The notes: generated by a model from the sequence alone, not told the origin. DNA of 64,000 nucleotides from Candidatus Desulfolinea nitratireducens (GCA_014382535.1 JACNJN010000119.1:1-64000); one strand, 5' to 3'; numbered from the stretch's first letter, positions 8,565 through 16,344 are shown. Made by a program: numbers and translations.

Positions 8565-9158
8565 TTAGAGCAGTTTTAGTAGAACAGGACGGGCCTTTGC
8601 CAACGCCCTTGCTCTATGACTAAGATGATTTTTCTTTTCTTCTGGCAACTCAGCCATCGTGCATGCTGTGTCGGATAGACAGAAAATTGGATCGTAGCCA
8701 AAGCCTCCATCGCCACGCTCCTCGGGAATGATTTCACCTTCGCAGACACCCTCGCTAAAATGGATTTCTCCGTTTGGCTGGGCAATCGCAACGGTGGCGC
8801 GAAAACGCGCTGTCCAAGGGCGGGGGTGCGGAAGCAAGTTTTTTAGCAGAAAATTGCGTCGGTCGCCATCATCCGCATTTGGGCCGGGGGCGTACCGTGC
8901 AGAGAAAAGACCCGGTGCGCCATCCAGCGCATCAACTTCCAATCCTGAATCATCCCCCAGTGCGATCAGTCCGCTCGCTTGCATGAAGGCTTTCGCTTTT
9001 AGGGCTGCGTTTGAGGCGTAAGTCTGTCCATTTTCTTCTACGTGAAGATCCAGCCCTAGATCGGCGGGAGTGATAATCTCGATGGGCAGATCCTGAAGGA
9101 TGAATTTCATCTCGATTAACTTGCCCGGATTTTGGCTTGCGAGCAATAACTTTAGCAT
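8565..9158 (-). CDS. rdgB: RdgB/HAM1 non-canonical purine NTP pyrophosphatase
   Basis: 197 residues. It hydrolyses ITP, dITP and XTP to monophosphates plus pyrophosphate and so cleans the nucleotide pool. Signatures: ASQNPGKLIEM at the N-terminus, EENGQTYASNAALKA, the metal-binding GDDSGLEVDALDGAPGLFSA, and GDGGFGYDPIF near the C-terminus. The length matches the family. The start overlaps the last base of queG (9158), so translation is coupled. Confidence 0.93.
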   Translation of the reverse strand: MLKLLLASQNPGKLIEMKFILQDLPIEIITPADLGLDLHVEENGQTYASNAALKAKAFMQASGLIALGDDSGLEVDALDGAPGLFSARYAPGPNADDGDRRNFLLKNLLPHPRPWTARFRATVAIAQPNGEIHFSEGVCEGEIIPEERGDGGFGYDPIFCLSDTACTMAELPEEKKNHLSHRARALAKARPVLLKLL

Positions 9159-10195
9159 TATATTCTCTTTGATTTGATTCTATCCAACGCCCAGCGAGCA
9201 TGGTCTCGAACAAGCGGTTCGATGTCATTCAGTGCCTTTTCCAGTGCAGGAATCGCGGCTGGATCGCCTACATTGCCCAGGGCAACAGCCACATTTCTCA
9301 GGTAGCCTCGCCGTTTGGCACGCTTGACAGGATTGTTTTTGAATTTCTTATTGAACTCTTGCGGCGTGAGATCTAACTCGGTGATCAGATTGGGATGAGG
9401 GTCAATTTTAGCTTCGGTGACAGGCGAGGCAAATCGATTCCAGGGGCAGATCATTTGACAAATATCGCATCCAAAAATCCAAGCGCCAATTTTGGGACGC
9501 AGTTCTTCTGCAATTTCGCCCTTATTTTCAATGGTGAGATAAGAGATGCAGCGGTTTGCGTCCAGTGTGCGATTGGGGAGGATAGCCTGCGTGGGGCAAG
9601 CTTCGATGCAGCGGGTACAGGTTCCACAATGGTCGGCATTAATCGCTTCGTCTGAAGGGAGTTCAATCCCTAAAAGGATTTCGGCGAGGAAAAAGTAAGA
9701 GCCATGTTGTGGGTTGATAAGGCAGGTGTTTTTACCGATCCAGCCAAGACCAGCACGTTGCGCCAAATCCCGCTCAAGAATGGGGCCAGTATCGGTATAC
9801 CAGCGGTTGGGGATGCTGTGACCCTCCTCACCTTCAATGAATGTAACAATGGCCTTCATCTTTTCAGGAAGCAGGAGATGATAATCTTCGTTCCAGGCGT
9901 AGGACGCGACTTTCCCCGTACCCTGCTCCGGTTTAGCGGTCGCAGTTTTTGGGTCCGGGTAGGGGACAGCAAGGAGTAAGATGGATTGGCATTCGGGGAG
10001 AATTAATCGGGGGTTATTGCGACGGGAGCGGGCGCGCTCGTTTTCCAGATAGGTCATGGACCCATGACGCCCCGCATCCAACCAGTTTTGGTAAGTTGAG
10101 ATGTGGGGCGGTGTTTCGGGTGTGGTGATTCCCGCAAGGGTGAATCCCAACCGCAGGGCTTCGGCTTTTATTTTCTTTGCCAGTTCTTTTGACAC
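9158..10195 (-). CDS. queG: Epoxyqueuosine reductase QueG
   Basis: 345 residues. It catalyses the last step of queuosine synthesis in tRNA, reducing epoxyqueuosine with cobalamin and two 4Fe-4S clusters. Visible: proton-donor Asp135 in YTDTGPILER, GLGWIGKNTC, first cluster motif CGTCTRCIEACP, second cluster CDICQMICPWN, and a C-terminal HEAT-like repeat (NVGDPAAIPALEKAL). The start is GTG at 10195, 3 bp after the lipoprotein stop and without a clear Shine-Dalgarno sequence, so it probably depends on translational coupling. It shares the transcript with rdgB and the response regulator. Confidence 0.93.
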   Translation of the reverse strand: MSKELAKKIKAEALRLGFTLAGITTPETPPHISTYQNWLDAGRHGSMTYLENERARSRRNNPRLILPECQSILLLAVPYPDPKTATAKPEQGTGKVASYAWNEDYHLLLPEKMKAIVTFIEGEEGHSIPNRWYTDTGPILERDLAQRAGLGWIGKNTCLINPQHGSYFFLAEILLGIELPSDEAINADHCGTCTRCIEACPTQAILPNRTLDANRCISYLTIENKGEIAEELRPKIGAWIFGCDICQMICPWNRFASPVTEAKIDPHPNLITELDLTPQEFNKKFKNNPVKRAKRRGYLRNVAVALGNVGDPAAIPALEKALNDIEPLVRDHARWALDRIKSKRI

Positions 10196-10198
10196 AGT

Positions 10199-10816
10199 TT
10201 AACGGACGACGATATCAACGTAGAAAAATTCGCCAAAATTGGCACCAGCTGAGTTGCGCATCCGCCAGTAACTTTGATATGAACCCGTTGTGAGCGGAGC
10301 GGTGAAGACAACGGTAACTTCCACAGTTTCTTCGGGGTTGATAATGGAGTTAAGGTTGCGGGCCTGGCCGCTCATTTCTTCGCCATAGCCATAGACTAAT
10401 TGGTAGCCTACGTCCCAGATGCAGGAGCCGGTATTTTTAATGCGCCAGATCTTCTCAAACCCTTGCCCAGGCGACATCTCGGTGCCATCCTGGACGCTGA
10501 CATCAGCAACCCAAATGGCATTATCACAGATTTGGGAAGTGGGCGAGGATTCAACAAGGATCGTGACAGGTGTTTCTGTGACAGAAATTGATGTAGGTAC
10601 TGATGTTGCGATTTCTGCGGCTTGGGTTGCTGTAGTCGTTGCTTTGGGTGTAGATGTATTCACTATTCCTGTTTGGGTCATTTCGGCTACCACTGTTTCT
10701 GCCGCAATGGTGTAAATCGCGTTAATATCAGGTGTAGGGGAGACAGGTACAGTTTCTCCGCAGGCGCTCAACAAAAATATCGTGAGGAAAGAAACAATGA
10801 TAAATTTTGCTTTCAT
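10199..10816 (-). CDS. Lipoprotein with NBR1-like Ig domain (copy 1)
   Basis: 205 residues. Signal peptide with lipobox LLSAC (lipidated Cys19), then a Thr/Ser/Pro-rich linker to about residue 95. A C-terminal Ig-like domain follows, with GQGFEKIWRIKNTGSCIWD, the signature of the NBR1-type Ig domain seen in bacterial cell-surface proteins. It should be anchored outside the cytoplasmic membrane; the ligand is unknown. It is a paralogue of the gene 17 bp upstream (10834-11583). GGAGG precedes the start. Confidence 0.78.
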   Translation of the reverse strand: MKAKFIIVSFLTIFLLSACGETVPVSPTPDINAIYTIAAETVVAEMTQTGIVNTSTPKATTTATQAAEIATSVPTSISVTETPVTILVESSPTSQICDNAIWVADVSVQDGTEMSPGQGFEKIWRIKNTGSCIWDVGYQLVYGYGEEMSGQARNLNSIINPEETVEVTVVFTAPLTTGSYQSYWRMRNSAGANFGEFFYVDIVVR

Positions 10817-10833
10817 AGCACCTCCTTTAGGCG

Positions 10834-11583
10834 TTAATTACCCTTAACGACAATATATACAGAGAGAATGCCGCCAAAATAAACGCCCCGGTCGTTTTGC
10901 AACCTAAAGTGAGTTTCATATTCTCCTACATCAAGAGGGGCGGTCAATTTAACGCCAATATCAATCACGCCACCTGGTTCGACGATTTTACTTTTTTTAC
11001 TAGATCCCCATGCCGGATTGGCAGCATCAAGGGGATTATTGTCATCAGATCTAGAGCTTTTGCTGCCAACAGGAACGAGCATATAACCTTCATCCCAGGT
11101 ACAAACGCCAGTATTGTAAACACGCCAAATTTTTTCGAAATTGTGACCAGCTTTTACAGTTGAGCCATCAGGATAGTTGACATCTACCGGATTGCCATAG
11201 GTCATTTCGTCGCAGATGGGGCCAGTCGGGGTGGTTAAAAGTGTCCCCGGGGTAAGCGTTGGAATAAGGGTTGGGGCGCCAGGGATGAGGGTTGGTGCGG
11301 TACCGATGGGAGTTGCTTCAAGATTGACCAAGGGAGTGACATTTAAATTAATTAACGTAGCTGTAGGGAGTGCTGTTGGGATTTCTGTTGCCGGCTCTGG
11401 TGTGGGAGAGAAGGAGATTGCGGTTTCTGTGAGTTGGGCAGCAACGGTTGCTGCGGCAGAAGTGAAGATGGCAACAGGATCAATTTCTGTGGGGGGCGGT
11501 TCTGCTGCTCCTCCACAGGCTGTTAAAGTGAGGATAAGTGTTATTAGCAGGACAATACGCCATTTTGTGTGTGTGTGTTTCAT
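10834..11583 (-). CDS. Lipoprotein with NBR1-like Ig domain (copy 2)
   Basis: 249 residues. The lipobox gives Cys23 (TLTACGG). A long low-complexity linker of Thr, Pro, Leu and Ile spans about 60-125. The C-terminal Ig domain carries GHNFEKIWRVYNTGVCTWD. The arrangement matches the downstream neighbour, which shares INAIYT/DPVAIFT-like repeats just after the lipobox, so the two arose by tandem duplication. It is the first gene of a probable operon ending with the response regulator at 7874. Confidence 0.78.
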   Translation of the reverse strand: MKHTHTKWRIVLLITLILTLTACGGAAEPPPTEIDPVAIFTSAAATVAAQLTETAISFSPTPEPATEIPTALPTATLINLNVTPLVNLEATPIGTAPTLIPGAPTLIPTLTPGTLLTTPTGPICDEMTYGNPVDVNYPDGSTVKAGHNFEKIWRVYNTGVCTWDEGYMLVPVGSKSSRSDDNNPLDAANPAWGSSKKSKIVEPGGVIDIGVKLTAPLDVGEYETHFRLQNDRGVYFGGILSVYIVVKGN

Positions 11584-11695
11584 TTTAATTCTCCGTGAGC
11601 GATGTAAAATAATACGCTCTTATCTTTATTTAGCATAATTTCATTATAATCTACCCGCTCAAGCAGGCAAAGGGGTGCGGAGGTACTTTTGGTTC

Positions 11696-11728
11696 AAAAA
11701 AGACCGCCAGATTTATTCCAGCAGTCTT
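11696..11728 (-). terminator. Intrinsic terminator after the binding-protein lipoprotein
   Basis: On the minus strand an 8-bp stem (AAGACTGC / GCGGTCTT, one G-T pair) is followed by TTTTTT. It lies 20 bp past the stop of the gene at 11749-12777. The remaining sequence to 11584 shows no gene. Confidence 0.75.
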
Positions 11729-11748
11729 TGTTTGCCCAAAACTCGTGT

Positions 11749-12777
11749 TTAGGGGTTGACCCCTGTCAGAATATACCCTGCCTGCAATTGAGCCAACACA
11801 TCCTGGGCCTGCTGTTCTTTTCCAGGTGGAAGATGCTCAGAGCTTATATCCACCAAAATCAGCGGTGAGGCGATGCTCATTCCGCCAGCGCCGGCAACCA
11901 GGTTGGGCCAGGCAAATTCAATTGCGTGGATCACATCTGGTTGAATGGTAGCGACCCAGTTACCTAATTTCTGTTGGGGGGAAAGATCACTGATTACCAA
12001 TATTCCATTACTGGAGAGATAGGTAAGTAACTCAGGGGTCGCGAACTGGGGAGCGATATACATTGTTTCGATTTGTCTTTGGAGAATCAGAAAATCGGCA
12101 TAAGCATTATAAGCAGCTGGATCTTCCTCTGCTGGAATTTCTACAAACTGGGGAAAGCAAGGTAGAAAGGTACACCAAGGGGGAAGGATATAGGGGCTGC
12201 AAGTACCACAATAATATTCGATTCCCTTCCGAAAAGCTGCTAAGGTTGTTTGCCCAAGGGCATTATCTTTTGGGATGATTAATCCTGCCCGATAATCTTC
12301 AGTAATCATTGCGGCGATATAACCTGATATAAAAGCCGCGATATCTGGGCGATCGGTGTTGGCAAGAACGCTAAGATTTCCTCCAGCGACCATGTCTGGG
12401 ATATTAACGGAGAGAAATTGTGTTTGCGGTGCAGCAGGGGCCAGATCCATTAGACCGGGATCGGGTGGCAAAGCGATAACGACTCGCAACGAAGGTTCAA
12501 GATCAGCAGCGGTAAGCGTATTGCGCACCTGAAAACGCATTCCCGCGCTTTGGGCGAGGGTATAAACAAGGGCCTGGTAGGTGTCCGAGACTTCCTGATC
12601 CATATCAGCAGGGAGAACCAGCAAGGCCAGGGGAATTTCGGGTGTGGGTGTCAGTGTGGGTTCAGAAGCAGGCGTGGAGCTGGGAGCAAGCGTAGGGATC
12701 GCGCTCGGTTCCGCGGTAGAGCCACATCCCATTAACAAAGAGACAAGGATTATTATCAAGACAAATTGTTTTTTCAT
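11749..12777 (-). CDS. Lipoprotein resembling BMP-type periplasmic binding proteins
   Basis: 342 residues from the ATG at 12777 (GGAGAA upstream). Lipobox LLMGCG (Cys18), Thr/Pro-rich linker, then a type I periplasmic-binding-protein-like fold. The BMP-like features are an AAFISGYIAAMITEDYRAG segment and the ending AQLQAGYILTGVNP, similar to the usual C-terminus of Bmp/Med nucleoside-binding lipoproteins. A central insert has four Cys (YCGTCSPYILPPWCTFLPC), which could form disulfides. No permease or ATPase gene is adjacent, so transport is not shown. Confidence 0.62.
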   Translation of the reverse strand: MKKQFVLIIILVSLLMGCGSTAEPSAIPTLAPSSTPASEPTLTPTPEIPLALLVLPADMDQEVSDTYQALVYTLAQSAGMRFQVRNTLTAADLEPSLRVVIALPPDPGLMDLAPAAPQTQFLSVNIPDMVAGGNLSVLANTDRPDIAAFISGYIAAMITEDYRAGLIIPKDNALGQTTLAAFRKGIEYYCGTCSPYILPPWCTFLPCFPQFVEIPAEEDPAAYNAYADFLILQRQIETMYIAPQFATPELLTYLSSNGILVISDLSPQQKLGNWVATIQPDVIHAIEFAWPNLVAGAGGMSIASPLILVDISSEHLPPGKEQQAQDVLAQLQAGYILTGVNP

Positions 12778-12832
12778 AAAGTTTTCTCCATTTGAACTGT
12801 CCTGAATTTTACCCGAAAGCCACACTTAAAAG

Positions 12833-12865
12833 AATAACCCGTTCCTTCAAAAGGAACGGGTTATT
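12833..12865. terminator. Intrinsic terminator downstream of hsp20
   Basis: Perfect 15-bp stem (AATAACCCGTTCCTT / AAGGAACGGGTTATT) with a 3-nt loop. The core CCCGTTCC/GGAACGGG recurs in the terminator at 17394-17426. Confidence 0.85.
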
Positions 12866-12885
12866 TTCTTGATTATTTAAAAAGA

Positions 12886-13269
12886 TTATTTTGCCAGTAC
12901 CTTGATCTGTTTCGGGCGAGCGGACTCGACCTTGGGCAGGCTGAGGGAGAGAATCCCGTTTTTGATCTTGGCTTCAACTTTGTCGGGGTCGACCTCGCTG
13001 GGCAGGCGCAATGTGCGAATAAACTTGCCCTCAGGCAATTCGCGCAACAGATGCTCACCATCAGATGTTTGGTACTCACCTTCGATGCGGATGACGTTTT
13101 CAAGAATTTGAATATTTAAATCGTCGGCGCTCAGGCCGGGAACGGCAGTGGTCAGGACGAAATTATCATCTTCTTCGCGGACATCAACACGCAGGGTATA
13201 AGCTTCATTTTGGCCAGCCAAACGGCCCCTCATCATTCTGTGGTTGTAAGGGCGGGTATAGTAACTCAT
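12886..13269 (-). CDS. Hsp20-family small heat-shock protein
   Basis: 127 residues. ATP-independent chaperone that holds unfolding proteins. The alpha-crystallin domain runs from about residue 25, with LTTAVPGLSADDLNI, the IEGEY strand, and the C-terminal GILSLSLPK signature. The C-terminal IKV segment resembles the IxI/V oligomerisation motif. The N-terminal arm is short. AAGGAG precedes the start. The 190 bp upstream hold the gene's probable promoter region; I see neither CIRCE nor another known heat-shock operator. Confidence 0.9.
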   Translation of the reverse strand: MSYYTRPYNHRMMRGRLAGQNEAYTLRVDVREEDDNFVLTTAVPGLSADDLNIQILENVIRIEGEYQTSDGEHLLRELPEGKFIRTLRLPSEVDPDKVEAKIKNGILSLSLPKVESARPKQIKVLAK

Positions 13270-13459
13270 TTTGATCTCCTTTTAGATTATCAATAAAATT
13301 TGAACTGTAGTAGATATAATATCCTGTGAGTGTTAGAAGAATGGCAACAAAAGATTTAAATTCTATAAGAACGGGATGACCAAATTCTTAATTGTTAGCT
13401 GAAGGAAAATAGAATGATAAAGTTTTATAGTTGGGGACCTATTTACATGCTTCAGTCGT

Positions 13460-13777
13460 CTACCTCTCAGTATTCCTTTTTCTACTCACGAAAGGAGATC
13501 TTATGAAACTGATCCATACTAATGCCCACGGGACTTTGCTTCTCATCTTGGTTCTTACGGCTTCCTCTGCCTCGGCTTCCAGCGCCTCGATTTCCTCGGG
13601 GGTAATGGCTGCCAAACCACCCTCAATGCGGGCCTGCGTGGTTTCCCAAGTGCGCAGTTCGGGGCCTACATCTACAGGCTTATAGTCGGGCAGATCTGAT
13701 GCGACTGAAACTGCCATAGGGACTAATGTCAATAGCAGGGCTAGAATACCAAATAAAGCAAATAACTTGCGGTTCAT
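13460..13777 (-). pseudogene. 5' fragment of an exported-protein gene downstream of a c-di-GMP riboswitch
   Basis: 105 residues from the ATG at 13777 (AGGAGG upstream). Residues 1-27 are a clear signal peptide (KLFALFGILALLLTLVPMA ... SVASD). The next ~48 residues form an acidic segment with EEIEALEAEAEEAV. From about codon 76 the reading is the antisense of the start region of a plus-strand gene (13503), so only the N-terminal piece of the original protein remains. This mature-domain prefix reminded me of secreted peptidases of the immune-inhibitor-A type, but the evidence is thin. It lies downstream of the riboswitch on the same strand. Confidence 0.6.
13503..13685 (+). pseudogene. 5' fragment of a second gene facing the riboswitch-controlled fragment
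   Basis: A strong Shine-Dalgarno sequence (AAAGGAGATC at 13491-13500) precedes the ATG at 13503. It opens MKLIHTNAHGTLLLILVLT, which looks like a short hydrophobic N-terminus. From about 13555 the translation (Ser/Ala-rich) is simply the antisense of the exported-protein fragment on the other strand. The likeliest explanation is that two convergent genes lost their 3' parts in one deletion. Original function unknown. Confidence 0.45.
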
Positions 13778-13883
13778 TTGTTCCTCCTAAAAAGTTGGCA
13801 GTTCTTTTTGTTATATGCAATGATACTGAAAATCTATGACAATTAATAATCCTGAACGATCACCTCCTTCGTGAAGGTACGGC

Positions 13884-13907
13884 AAAAAAGCCTGCCAAGG
13901 GTGCAGG
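13884..13907 (-). terminator. Second hairpin with T-run in the riboswitch leader
   Basis: On the minus strand CCTGC/GCAGG with a 7-nt loop, followed by CTTTTTTG. It lies between the riboswitch terminator and the exported-protein fragment. The stem is short (5 bp), so this is tentative. Confidence 0.4.
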
Positions 13908-13952
13908 ATTTATAAAACAAATTGAAGAGAGCTTAGAAAGGGAATATTCAAT

Positions 13953-13988
13953 AAAAAAACCGAAGGGCTATAACGTTCTGGCCTTCGG
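13953..13988 (-). terminator. Intrinsic terminator of the c-di-GMP riboswitch expression platform
   Basis: On the minus strand CCGAAGG / CCTTCGG encloses a 15-nt loop and is followed by GTTTTTTTA. The 5' arm overlaps the 3' end of the aptamer (CCGAA at 13984-13988). Aptamer closure and terminator formation should therefore compete, which predicts that c-di-GMP relieves termination. Confidence 0.75.
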
Positions 13989-14070
13989 CGGTCTGGCGGT
14001 CTGCATGCTTTTCAATTGCGGATCCCATGACTTTGCGCCCCCATCTCGCGATGGGTTTACCTTTTCGTGG
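13984..14070 (-). promoter_or_regulatory. Cyclic di-GMP-I (GEMM-I) riboswitch aptamer
   Basis: Read on the minus strand, the conserved blocks occur in order. AAAAGGTAAACC is followed by a CATC-GCGA-GATG hairpin with a GNRA loop, then GGGCGCAAAG. A variable second stem comes next (GGGATCC ... GCATGC), and the end is CCGCCAGACCGCCGAA. The order and sequence fit the class I c-di-GMP aptamer. It lies about 200 bp upstream of the exported-protein fragment on the same strand, with a terminator overlapping its 3' end. C-di-GMP control of extracellular proteins is usual for this class. Confidence 0.82.
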
Positions 14071-14267
14071 TTGAATTAAAATAGAGTTCTATTAAATAGA
14101 TCACACATCTGGACCCATCATATCGTAAGAAAGGCTGTAAAAGTGGCTTCAAAAAAGCGTTAGTGTCTAGCCCTTGAGATATAAAAATTCAACGAGATGA
14201 TCAGATTTACAATTCATAAATTTATATTAGCATTTTTGCAGAGTGATTCCAAGTGTTTTGCACGAGG

Positions 14268-14284
14268 TATAATCCTGACTCATG
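14268..14284 (+). promoter_or_regulatory. Promoter -10 element next to the start codon (leaderless mRNA)
   Basis: TATAAT at 14268-14273 lies 8 bp before the ATG at 14282, leaving room for a 5' leader of 0-2 nt. No ribosome-binding site is present. Confidence 0.45.
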
Positions 14285-14980
14285 TCAAGGCGTTTAGTCC
14301 TCTCCACACTTTTTGTCGTCGCAATAGTTGGCGGCTATCTGACCTATCGGAGTATGCGCTCATCAGGTGCGCGTTCGGTGCAAGTCATGCGATGGTTCCG
14401 TGATTCTGATTCCCATGCTGACTGGGAAATCTTGCAAGGCACACGCTGTGGTGATGCCCCTTTTATCCTCCCCACAGATGGGATCATCGGCTATCTCTGG
14501 GATGATTCCTTTCGTCCCGGCCATCGGCATCAGGGGCTTGATATTTTCGGCGGAAAAGAACTCGGCGAAACGCCCGTGATTGCGGCTTACGAGGGTTATC
14601 TGAGACGTCTACCCGATTGGACATCTTCCGTTATCATGCGTGTACCCAGTGATCCCCTTGAACCAGGGCGTCAAATTTGGCTCTATTACACTCATATGGC
14701 AGATGCGGATGGAAATTCTTTTATTGATGATGCCTTTCCGCGCGGGACAAGTGAAGTTCTCATTCCCGCTGGGACACTGCTCGGTTATCAGGGAAATTAT
14801 TCGGGCGACCCCTTCAACCCGACGGGAATTCATCTGCATTTCTCCATTGTTCTGGATGACGGAAATGGCACCTTCCTGAATGAGCTGGAGATCAAGAATA
14901 CCCTTGACCCAACCCCTTATCTTGGGATGGCATTGAATGCAAAAGTTAATCAGGATGGGATTCCGACTTGCAATGAGTAA
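14282..14980 (+). CDS. M23-family metallopeptidase (LytM-like), membrane-anchored
   Basis: 232 residues. The N-terminal hydrophobic segment (about 5-22) is an uncleaved anchor or signal peptide. The LytM domain has the zinc ligands: His83 and Asp87 in HRHQGLD, and His184/His186 in HLHF. It is expected to cut peptide cross-links in peptidoglycan or be a scaffold. A DADGNSFIDD segment at 141-150 resembles a calcium-binding loop. It stands alone on the plus strand; the upstream sequence is A/T-rich with a -10 box next to the ATG. Confidence 0.82.
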   Translation: MSRRLVLSTLFVVAIVGGYLTYRSMRSSGARSVQVMRWFRDSDSHADWEILQGTRCGDAPFILPTDGIIGYLWDDSFRPGHRHQGLDIFGGKELGETPVIAAYEGYLRRLPDWTSSVIMRVPSDPLEPGRQIWLYYTHMADADGNSFIDDAFPRGTSEVLIPAGTLLGYQGNYSGDPFNPTGIHLHFSIVLDDGNGTFLNELEIKNTLDPTPYLGMALNAKVNQDGIPTCNE

Positions 14981-15002
14981 AGAGTTGGTAGAAGTAAAAT
15001 AT

Positions 15003-15087
15003 TAAACACGAAGGCCACGAAGAGGCACAAAGATAAAAACATGAGCTTGAGTTTTCCTTCGTGCAACTTAGGGATCTTGGTGTTTAA
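15003..15087. repeat. CACGAAGGC-type palindromic repeat
   Basis: TTAAACACGAAGGCCACGAAG on the left and CTTGGTGTTTAA on the right form imperfect inverted ends. The motif is related to the repeat at 22954-23031. Confidence 0.5.
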
Positions 15088-15104
15088 TAAACGAGAGATA
15101 AACT

Positions 15105-15785
15105 ATGAAATTCAAGGATAAAGTCGTTCTAATCACCGGAGCAGGGCGTGGCCATGGCCGCGAGATCGCCAAAGCCTTTGCTGCTGAAGGTGCGCGCATG
15201 GCCCTTAATGATATTTCCCCAGTAAATCTCAACTTGCTTATTGAAGAGATTCAGGCTGAAGGCGGCGAAGCCAAAATCTATGTACAGGATATTGCCAAGA
15301 AAGTTCCTGTGCAAGGATTGGTGATGCACGTTGAAGACGATTTCGGAAAGATTGATATTCTGATCAACCACTCTGCTGTAGAGCCCAAGAAATCCCTGCT
15401 CGAAATTGACGAATGGGATTGGCAACGTACAATCATGGTTAATTTATCCGCAGCGTTTTTAATGACCCAATCTGTGGGGCGGATCATGAAGAAGAATGGG
15501 GGCGGGGTGATCGTCAATCTGATCCCTTTGGCGGGGCGCGATGGTTTGAAAGACAGAACTGCGTACGTTGCCAGTATGATGGGATTAATCGGATTCACGC
15601 GTCAGGCCGCGGGCGAACTCGCCTCAGATAATATTCGGGTTCACGCAGTTTGCTCGGGGATACCAGAAATGCACCAGGCGCAACGGGATTTCCCATCATC
15701 TTTTAATAAAGCTGTGTTATACCTGTGCGGGGATGAAGCCATTGATTTACATGGCGAGATTTTGAATGTCGAGGAGAAAATATGA
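15105..15785 (+). CDS. SDR-family protein with degenerate active site
   Basis: 226 residues of a Rossmann-fold short-chain dehydrogenase. The cofactor loop TGAGRGHG (11-18) is intact. The catalytic triad is not: the Ser position is Pro141 (IVNLIPLAG), Tyr154 is present, and the Lys four residues later is Met158 (YVASMMGLIGF). The NNAG motif reads NHSA. It may bind NAD(P) without classical oxidoreductase activity. The family is normally about 245-260 residues; the shortening is in the C-terminal substrate loop. It overlaps the next gene by 4 bp (ATGA), so the two are coupled. Confidence 0.78.
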   Translation: MKFKDKVVLITGAGRGHGREIAKAFAAEGARMALNDISPVNLNLLIEEIQAEGGEAKIYVQDIAKKVPVQGLVMHVEDDFGKIDILINHSAVEPKKSLLEIDEWDWQRTIMVNLSAAFLMTQSVGRIMKKNGGGVIVNLIPLAGRDGLKDRTAYVASMMGLIGFTRQAAGELASDNIRVHAVCSGIPEMHQAQRDFPSSFNKAVLYLCGDEAIDLHGEILNVEEKI

Positions 15786-16234
15786 AGGGTTCACCTGGAA
15801 AAATGATGGCTGCTGCTGAAAGATATCGTGCAGCCTGCCACGCTGTGTCCGATGATAAGGCTCCGCTTGAAGAGGGTGGCTGGAATCTGCACCAGTTGAC
15901 ATCTCATACGCGAGATGTGGAAATCTATGTCTATGGAGCGCGAATGCGCCGCACCGTCGAGGAGGAGAATCCTGAATTTCAGGATTTCGATGCTGAGGCG
16001 TGGATGGCCGAAAACTACGATCCCAATGAACCGTTCGCTGATCTGCTGGACAATTTCATGTCGAGCGTGCAAAAGGCGGTAGATTGGCTGGATGCTTTAC
16101 CCTCCGGATCCTGGGATCGTGAAAGCCGTCATGAGATGGCCAAGGGGAGTGTTTTTACCTTGCGAGACTGGGTTGAGCGAGATATTGCCCATATTGAAGA
16201 GCATCTTGAAACGATAGAAAAAGCGAACAATTAA
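15782..16234 (+). CDS. DinB/maleylpyruvate-isomerase-like four-helix protein
   Basis: 150 residues, all helical in appearance. Potential metal ligands: the His residues in LHQLTSHTRD (around 37-43) and in DIAHIEEHLE near the C-terminus, the spacing expected of DinB/MDMPI metal-binding bundles. These enzymes act as thiol-dependent transferases or isomerases; the substrate is unknown here. It is translated with the degenerate SDR protein, which suggests a shared process. Confidence 0.62.
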   Translation: MKGSPGKMMAAAERYRAACHAVSDDKAPLEEGGWNLHQLTSHTRDVEIYVYGARMRRTVEEENPEFQDFDAEAWMAENYDPNEPFADLLDNFMSSVQKAVDWLDALPSGSWDRESRHEMAKGSVFTLRDWVERDIAHIEEHLETIEKANN

Positions 16235-16249
16235 TATTGTCTAGGGTTC

Positions 16250-16322
16250 TCCCCCCGTAAACGGGGGGAGCCAGAGGGGGGCGTAAAAACCCCCACCTAA
16301 CCTCCCCCGCGTGCAGGGGAGG
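16250..16322. repeat. G/C-rich palindromic repeat
   Basis: CCCCCCG-TAAA-CGGGGGG is followed by CCTCCCC-CGCGTGCA-GGGGAGG, two hairpins in the gap before the aldo/keto reductase gene. The style matches the repeats at 17341 and 33753. Confidence 0.6.
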
Positions 16323-16344
16323 AGTTACTGATAAGGAAAAAAAA

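Noticed and set aside
10400-11638. Plus-strand open frames of 60-140 codons opposite the lipoprotein genes
   Set aside because: They are antisense of Thr/Pro-rich linkers, lack ribosome-binding sites and resemble no protein.
13503-13685. Intact small secreted protein on the plus strand
   Set aside because: After about 17 codons the translation is Ser/Ala-rich antisense of the minus-strand fragment, so only the start looks genuine.
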